From Haemaphysalis longicornis (Eukaryota > Arthropoda > Arachnida > Ixodida > Ixodidae), in assembly GCA_013339765.2 (NCBI GenBank), contig CM023450.1, forward strand, positions 106,409,344 through 106,473,343: 64,000 nucleotides of DNA, written 5' to 3'. How positions within the stretch are numbered: the first letter of the stretch is position 1; the number at the start of each line of letters is the position of its first letter. This document shows positions 49,712 to 64,000 of the stretch, piece by piece. The notes below the pieces were generated by a model. The model saw only the letters and a list, made by a program, of their open reading frames with translations, had not been told where the DNA came from and ran no database searches. Made by a program: the position numbers and the translations under genes.

Positions 49712-51589
49712 TACCTTTCTCTCCCGAGGTGCTGTGATTGTCGAACGCGGTTATTGCGGTATAACGTAGCGTGCATATGGTAGGAATGCATGCGGTGTCT
49801 CACTTCTACGAGTGCAGTTACTGAGATAAAAAAATATACAAAAAATTGCAGATTTTTTTAGCACGAAAGTATAGGGCCCAAGTTTATTTAAACCATCCGG
49901 GAGGTTTTACCATGGGCCAAAATTTTGCCACTACTGAGCGAAACATGGAAAATATAACCTGATGTTGTTTCGATCAATTAAAGCACTTTCAGACCAGCTG
50001 AGAATTTGGTAACAATGTTAGGGTTTTGTTGCTAAGGTTGCTCAAAACTCAGTCATTCCTATCTTTATTGGGCGAACTACTGGACGGTGTTATGTCTTTT
50101 TCCCTAACATTTATGTACTCTCAGAATTCGGCATGTGCACGTATCATTTATCCTAAGGTTTCCGGCTTCTAACCGAGTAGCATTGAAAAATTCCTGGCGG
50201 TAAAAAAATTACTCGCTGAAACTTGCAAAACGGTTGCTTCAGGCAACTTTAGTTTCCCAATATTCTTTGTAGTGTCTCAGTCAACCTACAGTTCGTTGAT
50301 GAGAAGCTCTGACTTCGCGCCCAAATCGTCTGTCTGTATGCGAAGACGACACTTACACACGTGTCTTAGCACTACAGAGTCATATGCACTACCATTGAGC
50401 TTGGTGAATAGGGAGTCACAGATCTTGAGTTAGGTCTCGCTCTTTTTTCAATGCCTGTCATGTGTTGTGGTAGATGCGCTGTCTTTGGGAATTCGTGCTC
50501 TTCATATTGGGGCATCGCTTCCTTGGGCAATTATTCTGGGCATCACTGAACATTTTATTTCCCATCCGTAGCGCCAAGGTAAGTCGTCTTTCTGGACCCT
50601 GAATTATCTGAACACGATAAAGCCTGTAAAAGTCCATTGAAATGTTGTCAATGTGTACATACATTCCCTCAAACAACTGGTGGGTATTACCAGTACGACG
50701 GCTACAACTCCAGGCGACACAGCGTTCCGTCCAGGCTGCTGACGAAGTAAATGGTGTCATAATTATCCTTTCCCACTTTCCCCTTCCCTACCAATCCTCC
50801 TATAAACCCTATGATTATCCATAGCAGCGCCCAAGCGCAACAAAATGGAATAAACGTGTTTTCAATTCAATCAATCGGGCAATAACCGACGAGTCATTTT
50901 ATAAACAGTATCCTCGAGCATGCTTAGAAACTTTTTTCTACCAGAATGTCCGCACTAAGACATTGTGCACACGGTTTTTAATGTACCACCTGTTAATGGT
51001 TTTGTTTTTACTTTGTCGATAATGGACGCCCAACGTTTTCCCCCAGAACATGCCAGAGCGCAGGAATTTTCAAGATGAAATATACTACAAAAAATGAAGG
51101 AAGCTCACGCTAACGTGTAGGACTTGAAGGTAGCGAAGCTGTACGCAACCTCCACGACCACCACGAAGGCTTAAGTCCCCGATTGCAGCCGACTGGCTTC
51201 TTCTTCGCTGCCGCAACGACCTTTACTCCACCGTTGTTGCTATATGTGAGAGCGTCTTTCATTTTTTTTAAGTGATTCTCATTGCCGTACGCTATGACGT
51301 GTCTCTCGTTCCGAGCAAGTTTTGCCACGATTACATCGAACGCTGTTCTTTTTTTCGCCAATTTTGGCCATTCTACGTAACTGGGAATGATTGGCTTGAC
51401 AAACGTGTGCTGGGGGCACTGGGCGGTCACCGCGAGGCACGCAACACACGAGCGCTAGGCATTTTCTTGGTTTTGTTATTGTCGGGTGGTCGCCGCGAGG
51501 CCCGCTCTCACGTGCGCAGGCTCGGCAATTTCTTGGTATTTTTTGGTGTTTTTTTTTTTTTCTGGAAGATGTTTGCGTGAAGTTGGGTC
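49712..51589. other. Non-coding DNA, possible retroelement 3' end
   Basis: Around 50845-50880, GGAATAAACGTGTTTTCAA followed by TTCAATCAAT resembles a LINE 3' end with a short repeat tail on the plus strand. The upstream 400 bases could be its 3' UTR. Otherwise nothing was recognised. The minus-strand frame 51110-51430 has no family resemblance. Confidence 0.35.
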
Positions 51590-52340
51590 GTCGGTCAGTA
51601 CTTGGCTTCGTGAATTGTTAAGTAGGCTAATCTGCAATCATCTTCAGCTGAACGTTAATAAGACCAAATTTGTTGTTTTAAGGACACGAATAAACCTGAC
51701 AACTGCAGTATATGCCTAGAATTTCGTAACTCTGTAATCTAACGTGTGTCCACATACAATTTTTGGGTGATCAATTCAATAAAAATTTAAATTGTACATA
51801 TCATGTAAACAAAGTTCCCGCAAGTATGTCTCGGTCTATAGGAATGTTATTCACAATCAAGTGTCTGATTCCTATCTGGTTGATGCGTCAGTTATACCAT
51901 GCTCTTGTGCAGTCGCACCTTCATTACTGCCTTTTAGTTTGGGGTACCACAACCATAACAAATTTAGACAGGCTGTTATTTTACAAAAAAAAAAGGCAGT
52001 TCGATGCATAGAGAATGTTCCCAGCTCACACCACTCGAAGCCGTTGTTTTTTAAAAAAACTTGCTTAAAGTAACTCAGTTGTTCGAGCTTGAACTTGCTG
52101 TTAATATTCGCAGCGAAATGAATAGAGACGCACTGTTTCTTGATCCTTACATTCCAGTTAACCCCTCTTACAATCTTCGACCTTCGAGGGGCTCTTTCGA
52201 CCCCATTTATTACAACAAACTATGGTGCCCAAAAACTAGAGTATATAATACCCCGTTTTCCTAATAAAAACCCAGTCATATTCGACGTAATTTTTTCAAA
52301 TTTACCTCGCTGCTCAGACTTAAACGAAATATAAAGCGAC
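51590..52340 (+). mobile_element. CR1/Jockey-like LINE, 3' coding fragment
   Basis: Plus-strand frames show the end of a non-LTR reverse transcriptase: WLRELLSRLICNHLQLNVNKTKFVV (just after the YxDD region), then GDQFNKNLNCTYHVNKV, LYHALVQSHLHYCLLVWG and LFYKKKRQFDA (thumb region, family LxxLQKKAxR). After frameshifts come HLLKVTQLFELEL and TNYGAQKLEYIIPRFPNKNP, typical of the extreme C-terminus of CR1-type elements. No RNase H is present. Stops and frame changes make it inactive, and the 5' end is truncated. Confidence 0.75.
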
Positions 52341-57762
<5,422 letters not shown>

Positions 57763-57766
57763 AAAA

Positions 57767-57857
<91 letters not shown>

Positions 57858-57858
57858 A
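57763..57858. repeat. (AAAT)n array
   Basis: About 95 bases of AAAT. Preceded by AATGTTCATGTTTA, a possible retroposon 3' end. Confidence 0.97.
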
Positions 57859-60759
57859 CAATAACACTAGGGTGCTTGAAAATGCAAGTCCGGTACGCGA
57901 CCGCGCCGGCTGTGCCTCTTTGGTCCCGCAGGTGGGAAGTGGTATAATGATCCACACCCTCATTTCGCTATCTTCATCACTGAAAAGGGAGATGAGAGTC
58001 CTGATTAGGGGCAGCCACATGAGATGCGAACGTCCTTAACAAAGAGCGTCTTAGACAAACCTCGTCAATCACACCGAGCCGAGCCGTTCCTGTCCCATCA
58101 AAAGTCCCTGTGCAGCTTCGTCATCATTCTTGTTCATTTTTCCTCCATCTAGTATCATCCATTATCATTCCTCCGTCATTCTGGTTTATTCAGTCGTCAT
58201 TTTTATCCAACAATCATTTCTTTTTATTCCACTACCATTCTAACGCCGGGTGATATATTTTCAGTATCAGCCGTACAGCGAAGACTTACCGATTTCTACG
58301 TGCTACTTGTAGTCATTCCTCGAAACCGCTACAACTGCCCCACACTTAGTCAACATTCCAGCTTTGTTTTGATGTCTCAAAGTGTGACTGTGTCTTTTAT
58401 GTGGCCTCGTTGACACTGTAGAACTGTTATCACGCCTGAGTGCTCAGATCTGTACTTAGTTTCTAACTGACGTATACCTACGACCTGTTTCGCTGTGGAA
58501 AGTGTGCAAAACTATATTTACTGGAAAAATGTTTACCACACAACGGCGCGGCTCTCCAAACTGTCCTGCTGATCTGTAGCAAACTAGCAGCGAGTACAGT
58601 GAAAAAGCAGACACCATTAAAAGGGACCGAGCCTTCGAGAGACTAAAGAAATGATGCGCGAAAGAAACGCAGCGTAAAAATGAGCGGTAAAAGACAAGTC
58701 TCCGTGCGGCAAGCCGCATATGTGAAAGGAAAGCATGGAACCAAGACACTCCCCTTTTCCCTCGCCCTCCCTTTAGAAAAAATAAAAGGCGGACAAGCGA
58801 ACGGAACAAGCGAGGGTTGAGCAGCAGTTTTGATCCCGATAAGCCTCGATTCGAGCCAGCCAATTACCCTTAAAGCGATTAGGAACGGGAGAAAAATTGC
58901 GACGACCAGCTTCTTTATTGTATCAATCTATTACGCGCTGCTCCGTTGAAGAGCCAAGTGGGGAACGCACGCGTGCGCTTGGCTGCGGAAGCGCCTCTGA
59001 TTCCTCGGGCCGAGTTTAGGCTCGCGCCGCTGTGCGGCCGCATTGTCAAAGTTTAACCATCGCTGTTCATTGCGGTTCAACAATGACGGCGATGGGGAGC
59101 AAGACACGGCGGCGGTGGGAGACGGGGGTGGGGGACTGTAAGACGAACGAGGCGGACGACGGGGCTTTTGCATCCACAGGGTGAAATAGAAGGATCAAGT
59201 GAAGCTCAAGTGATGTCTCCCATTGTGGCTCTTCGGGTTTTCTTCGCCATTGCTATTTTTTTCTGCGTATAGCAAAAACTGTACTAAGGAGCAAAGAACT
59301 CTTCGTCCGCTATACTTGTTTGTTTCGGGTCCACTTCTCAAGGGACTTGTGTTGTCTTTTATAAGTCACAACTTGTCGTTTTAACGAAAGAAAATTTTAC
59401 GCACGAGTCGCGGTACTGACAATTCCTTTTTTCTTTCCCGCTAACCCTTTCCCCCTCTCTTCCTTCCTCCCATAGGAAAGCCTCCCAAGAGACAGTACCA
59501 CTGTTCTTCATCTCAATAATTTATTCCTTAAACTTTCACATAACCTCGCCAGCCATTCGTTTTCTAGCTTGCAATTTGTTTACTTTTTTAAAGAATAATT
59601 TTTAGCAAACTTGTTGCACCAAGAAAATAAAAGGGCCTTTATAAAACCTACGTGAAACTCATTTAACGCACGTCCTTCTCTTTGATACTCATTCCGACCC
59701 CTTGCTTAACTTTATCAGACCCAGTAATCGAAATTCTGAAAAATTGGGGGGTAAACAACAACAACTTTCAAAATTTGTAAATTCAGTTAGATTAAGCTCA
59801 TTTCTATGCTATTTCTGGCTCAACATGGGCTTCTTCTACCAACGCATTTGAAGAAAGCGGAGTTGCCATTACGCACCAATAGATGGCCAGAATCGTTCAT
59901 GCATATAGTCGACTGCTATTGCGTTTAATGTCCGTGTGAGGTTCTCAAATGGTTTTGTGCTCGAAATTTGTTTGGAATGAGTGCGGCGTACGAGACGCAT
60001 ATTTTGTTTATACACGTTAAGTAATGCAGCCCTAGCAGACAACGCATGCAAACATTGACGCCGTGGTCAAAAATCTGCCCTGCTGATTTCATTTCGAGCT
60101 ATGCTCTAAAACTTTGGGGTCAACGCCATACCTTTCTTCTTTTTTACGAGGCTTTGCAACCATCTTTTAAGCAGCGATGTGCTCCTAGTGCTCCCTTTTT
60201 TTATTTTCTAACCTGGAGTTGAGAAAAATTACAGGGAACGCTTAGATCTTTCCAAGGATCTGAAAGCGAAAGAAGTTAAAACGTTCTCTTGATCTGCTGC
60301 CGAACATTTTGTTAAACTTTCATGTTACTCTCGTCGGGCCGCCGCTGCAGCTTCATCTATAGCTGCTTCTTCCTGACGGCGGTTCGAACAAGCAGCATTT
60401 CGAGCTGCTTTATCCTCTTCCGCCGTGGCGTACTTTCTCGCTCTTCTCCGCCCGCGACTAGGCCCTTGTGAGTCGTCACCCATAGCGGTGAGGTATGAAG
60501 CTATGTGTCCTCGCGGCGACGTTTACCAGTCACGTCTAGAACGTTCTACAGCCCATCGCCCTTTCTCAAAGCCCTCCTCCGGCGCTCGTTTTTCCCTTTC
60601 CCGGTGCGTGCTCTGATTTATGGTGCCTCACAACGCGGCCTATAAACGTAGAGATCTGAGGCTTTCGCCTTAAAAAGCAAACACTGTTTCATACATGCGT
60701 CCAGGTTGTGATCTTAGGCACTCACCGCTCGTTCCTCGTTTCTTCTTGCTTCTTCTCAG
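57859..60759. other. Upstream of Beat exon: probable intron or intergenic DNA
   Basis: No recognisable exon, including no signal-peptide exon for the Beat gene. AT-rich with T-runs. The last 30 bases form a strong pyrimidine tract (TTCTTCTTGCTTCTTCTCAG) ending at the Beat acceptor. Confidence 0.5.
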
Positions 60760-60968
60760 GAGGCGGTCTCTGCCTGCGGCTCGTGGACCTGCACGTGCCA
60801 GGGGCCGTGCGTAGTGGCGAGCCCGTGCAGCTGCGATGCGAGTACGACCTGGAAAGCGCCGAGCTCTACTCGGTCAAGTGGTACAAGAACAACGTCGAGT
60901 TCTACCGCTACCTGCCCAGCGACGTGCCGCCGGGACAGTCTTACGAGCTCCTGGGAACCTTCGTCGAC
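60760..60968 (+). CDS. Beaten-path (Beat) family protein, one internal Ig-domain exon
   Basis: A 209-base exon between a pyrimidine-rich TTCTCAG acceptor (AG at 60758-60759) and a consensus GTGAGT donor at 60969. It takes one base from the previous exon and ends on a complete codon. The peptide runs GGLCLRLVDLHVPGAVRSG, then VQLRCEYDLESAELYSVKWYKN, then EFYRYLPSDVPPGQSYELLGTFVD. LRCxYDLExxxLYSVKWYKxxxEFYRYxP is the hallmark first Ig-like domain of arthropod Beat proteins, secreted or GPI-anchored cell-surface proteins that bind Side-family receptors during motor-axon guidance (established for Drosophila). The first domain Cys and the core Trp are visible; the partner Cys must lie in the next exon, which I do not find before 64000. 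The signal-peptide exon is also unseen, so flanking introns are at least several kb. Which Beat paralogue it is cannot be decided. Confidence 0.9.
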
Positions 60969-61063
60969 GTGAGTGGCCGTCTGTGTGTCAGCCGGAATTC
61001 GGCTCTTGTCGTGATGACACTTTCCCAAACAGAGGCAGCGGGTGGACTTAATTTTGTAAAGTG
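60969..61063 (+). other. Start of intron after Beat exon
   Basis: Begins GTGAGT. The coding frame reads on for about 30 codons past the donor but loses Beat resemblance at once, supporting the splice site. Confidence 0.7.
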
Positions 61064-61210
61064 ATGCTAACTAACTTGCTGACTAACTAACCATCTAACT
61101 AACTAACTAACCAACCAACCAACCAACCAACCAACCAGATAGCTAACCAGAAAACTCATTCACTCACTAAATAACTAACTATCGAACTGACTAACTCGCA
61201 AACTAACTAA
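61064..61210. repeat. Imperfect (CTAA/CCAA)n tetranucleotide array
   Basis: Blocks of CTAA and CCAA units with scattered variants (GACT, CACT), inside the Beat intron. Confidence 0.9.
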
Positions 61211-63078
61211 CGAGACATACTTGTATACTTATTTTCAGTACCACGTAATACGTGTCTCTAATTTACGAAAGAAGGAACTAAACAAGTGACTAGCTCAGCA
61301 TTCCTATCACTCTCATGTACAAATGCATCAATATCATCAAAAGTAACTGTGGAGTAAGCAGGGGTGGCTTTGGCGGTGGTTTTCGCACTGTTGCCAGCTA
61401 TTCCCCACAACCTGTTAGCGTTGGAACACTGGCATATATTCGCTTCTTTCGCCATCGCTGCCTAGCTTAGCTTTTCACGCCTGCGGTATGCTCAGCTGTG
61501 ATGGGGAGAGTAGCAAAAGGGGGAGCAAGTATGCAGCACCACTATGCAACACCACGCGGGAACAAACAAACACCGTTGTACAGGGTGGAGACAACCTTTG
61601 AACGGTCCCGTGCCGCCGCAATTAGGCCAACGGGCTCAACGCGTTATTCTTTTCGTTTCCCACGAGACCTAGCAACGGGAAACAGACAATATGATTCAAA
61701 CTTCTTCAGTAAGCCGCATTGCAGCGATATTTTAGCGCGGTTTTGACACAATGACTTGCTTCGGCGGCGAGCGAGCAACCGAAAATGGCGGCGCCAGCGT
61801 ATACGTGTCTCTACCCTGTACGGCGGATGCGTGAATGAAGGTACTCTAGGCTGCAGAGCGGTCGATTCCTGTGATGTCATTTGGGACCACGAAAACGCAC
61901 GATTGAGCGGGAAAATCAAAATTTTAACCTAAATTGTTTATTTCTCAGTGAATAAAGCACCGTTTGTATCCGGACAAGCGCTGGGGGCACTATAAAACAC
62001 GAAATCTTTCGAATAAAACCAACTTGCATTTTCTCTTCATGGCTCCTTTAAACAGACCAAAGAGCTCAGAACAACGAAATACAAGAATGGCGGTACGAAC
62101 GGACACAGAACTGCGTTGTGTCTGTTGCCTGTGTCGTTGTTCTACGCTGTTTATTCTTTTTAATAAGGGCCTATATTGCCCCGTGATTTAAAATCATTGA
62201 TGCATGAAAGCACCATGTAATATATTACTGGCTCGAATCTGCATTATTTCGTCGTCCCTAAATTATTTTTCCCCTTCACAACAAAAACTAAGCTTATTTA
62301 CACCATGCAAAAAGCAACAAAAATAAGAGGCCATAAAAACGTAGACCCGCGGGCCCACACCAGATCGTTCTTACAGGACAGAATCTGAATGCAGCATATT
62401 ACAAATAATACGGCGGCAGACCTGCGTGTCGCTGTTACAGTTGTTAACTACGTAGCAAACGAACTATAAATTAGGCCAAGTTACACTGTATATGCTGCAT
62501 TGTTTTTGTTGGATGCACTCAATGTTCTACGATGTGGTTTTCTTTTACATAAAGGTTCCACTATTGCTTATATAGGTATGAACACCTTTGGAGATAAACG
62601 TTGTTGCTCTTTGAAAGGAAATATATTACGCATAAACAAGCGAAATCTCCTGTTTCTATTAGTCTTAAGGGTATCATGGCTCCTTTCGTACGAATGACGG
62701 TATGCCGGCACTGAAAATGTCAGATGACGCCATCCCTGCTAACAATAATGTCACAATACCATAGGGGGAACAAAGGTCACTATTACCCCTGGCAGGAGAG
62801 GTAGCCAAGTACAAAATACCTACACGCGAAGTGCACTAACGCTAGGCAGGAACAGAAGGGAGTAAGCAGACGCGAGAACAGGAGCGATAATCGAGTGAGC
62901 CGCTTATCATTCTGTTCGCGCCGCGCGACCCCGACGTAACGACAAAGCTAGCTTCCCGCCGTGTCGCGCTATTACTGCGCAGTGCTTGTGCCTTCTAAGC
63001 GTGCCTGCTTTCATTTAGTCAAGGAGGACCAGCACTTAAGAACACGGCATCGCTCCACCTCCTCCGTTCCCGCTTCTT
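61211..63078. other. Non-coding DNA, probable Beat intron
   Basis: No exon resembling the second half of the Beat Ig domains was found. 61490-62050 contains moderately GC-rich sequence ending GGCTCCTTTAAA, which could be an element terminus, but no partner repeat was found. The rest is AT-rich. Confidence 0.45.
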
Positions 63079-63300
63079 TTTGGCTGAGTGGCTACAGCAA
63101 TGTTCTGCTTGAGCTCAAGGTCGTGGGTTCGATCCCGACCGTAGTGACTGCTTTCTAAGGGGAGGCGGAAAGCGAGACACTCCTGTGTATTGCTATTTCG
63201 GCGCACGTTTAAGATGCCCGATTGGCCAAAATTAAGCTGCAGCCTTTCACTACGGCCCTTTATATTACCCCCGTGTATATTCGGCGCGTTTTTGAATGTT
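63079..63300 (+). mobile_element. tRNA-derived SINE, Ruka-like
   Basis: The head has an RNA polymerase III A box TGGCTGAGTGG (63081-63091) and B box GGTTCGATCCC (63126-63136) at tRNA-like spacing. The body contains GGAGGCGGAAAGCGAGACACTCCTGTG, then CGCACGTTTAAGATGCCCGATTGGCCAAAATTAAG... and CACTACGGC, which matches from memory the layout of the Ruka SINE described in Rhipicephalus ticks. It is diverged, and the 3' limit is approximate. Ruka identity needs an alignment; tRNA-derived SINE is safer. Confidence 0.75.
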
Positions 63301-63658
63301 TTTGTTTGTTTGTTTGTGCTTCTTCCTCGAGTCGTATTCTCATGTTTCGTATTGAAGGCTATTGTGGTATACTCTGGTGTGTACTGGGCCACCGAGGAGA
63401 CCATAAAAAACTTTTTCCTCGCCCCATGTGCGTGACGTCATTCTCGTTGCGTCGGCCAGGCATTCCTTCCAACAGGCATCGAAGAAACCATGTCGTAAAT
63501 GAATTTGCAAAGTGCGTTCTTAAATGAAGGCATGACATGTGACGTTTGCCCCTGAGCCTGCTTATCCGCCCGTGCAGCTCATGCAACTTGGCAGGTCGTA
63601 AAGCACCCGAAGAAAGCCCTCGCACGTGCCTTGTCGCGTGCGCCACAGCTGCACAAAA

Positions 63659-63659
<1 letters not shown>
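63301..63659. other. Non-coding DNA, nothing recognised
   Basis: May include the SINE tail (TTTGTTTG repeats at 63299-63317). No exon seen. Confidence 0.4.
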
Positions 63660-63714
<55 letters not shown>

Positions 63715-63756
63715 GAGAGAGAGAGATAGAGGAGAGATGAGAAGGCGATATCTATC

Positions 63757-63793
<37 letters not shown>
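63660..63793. repeat. (GA)n microsatellite, interrupted
   Basis: Two GA tracts (63660-63730 and 63760-63793) separated by a degenerate GA/GATA segment. Confidence 0.95.
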
Positions 63794-63794
<1 letters not shown>

Positions 63795-64000
63795 CTCGAG
63801 TCATCGGCATCGGCGCGAGCCTGCCACAGATCGCGAGCTAGCATGTTTGTGCACCTCGTGTTCGCTATGCGCCCTCTGTTATTATGGTTTCGTACTCCTC
63901 TCCTCGTCCAGCTACTCGGCGGAGGTACGCCGCAATTAGGAGGAATAAATGCCCCGGGGGCCAGCGCGACGCCAGGGCGTGGCGCCACTACCCCCGTTGC
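63794..64000. other. Window end, nothing recognised
   Basis: GC-richer 207 bases. The minus-strand frame here has no family resemblance. Confidence 0.4.

Noticed and set aside
51110..51430. 106-codon minus-strand frame with Lys-rich centre
   Set aside because: No recognisable family and no splice signals. It lies between retroelement fragments.
61490..62060. Possible second TTAA-type element ending GGCTCCTTTAAA
   Set aside because: The terminus resembles the right end of the 41.28 kb element only in CTCCTTTAA. No matching left terminus or target duplication was found.

Overview
This window looks like nuclear DNA of an arthropod, most likely a hard (ixodid, probably metastriate) tick. The evidence is very low coding density, small phase-compatible exons with GT/AG splice sites, a secreted M13-family exon pair of the type expanded in ticks, a beaten-path immunoglobulin exon, and a dense load of decayed retroelements. 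These include I-like LINEs with RNase H, a BEL/Pao LTR element, a CR1-like LINE and a tRNA-derived SINE resembling tick Ruka. Long tetranucleotide and (GA)n microsatellites are common. Species assignment is inference; no marker gene is present.

Only two host genes can be supported. At the left edge (1-293 and 2169-2520, + strand) are the last two coding exons of an M13 (neprilysin/endothelin-converting-enzyme) protein. Its reading frame is intact, but the zinc-binding HExxH motif is replaced by ATILE, the second motif ENxAD by ENYAN, and the usual C-terminal CxxW by CDVL. It is probably a catalytically dead pseudopeptidase. At the right side (60760-60968, + strand) is one exon of a Beat-family Ig-domain protein, with consensus splice sites and no other recognisable exon of that gene in the window.

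The 58 kb between them is repeats and unannotatable non-coding DNA. In order: microsatellites (3.0, 5.9, 9.4 kb); a minus-strand LINE 3' end (9.5-10.0 kb); a long foldback repeat (10.37-10.60 kb); a minus-strand RT fragment (17.9-18.8 kb); an internally deleted BEL/Pao element with two LTRs (19.1-22.0 kb); an almost full-length but frameshifted I-like LINE on the minus strand (22.65-26.54 kb); several GC-rich but gene-less blocks (about 29.3-31.1 and 33.5-34.7 kb); GT and TCTG arrays (36.3-37.0 kb); a nested complex at 38.2-42.05 kb; an inverted-repeat element at 49.4-49.7 kb; a CR1-like LINE 3' end (51.6-52.3 kb); TGAT and AAAT arrays (57 kb); the Beat exon; a SINE (63.08-63.3 kb); and a GA array (63.7 kb).

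The nested complex is the clearest structure. A LINE RNase H region (39.56-42.05 kb) is interrupted by a 1.57 kb terminal-inverted-repeat transposon. Removing that element and one TTAA restores continuity of the LINE coding sequence, which shows directly that the insertion duplicated TTAA. A second LINE copy and an array of the palindrome TACTCATGAGTA lie just upstream. No operon, CRISPR array, rRNA or canonical complete tRNA gene was seen, and I found no convincing new multi-gene system. The most notable items are the pseudopeptidase, the TTAA element, the palindromic array and two foldback repeats.
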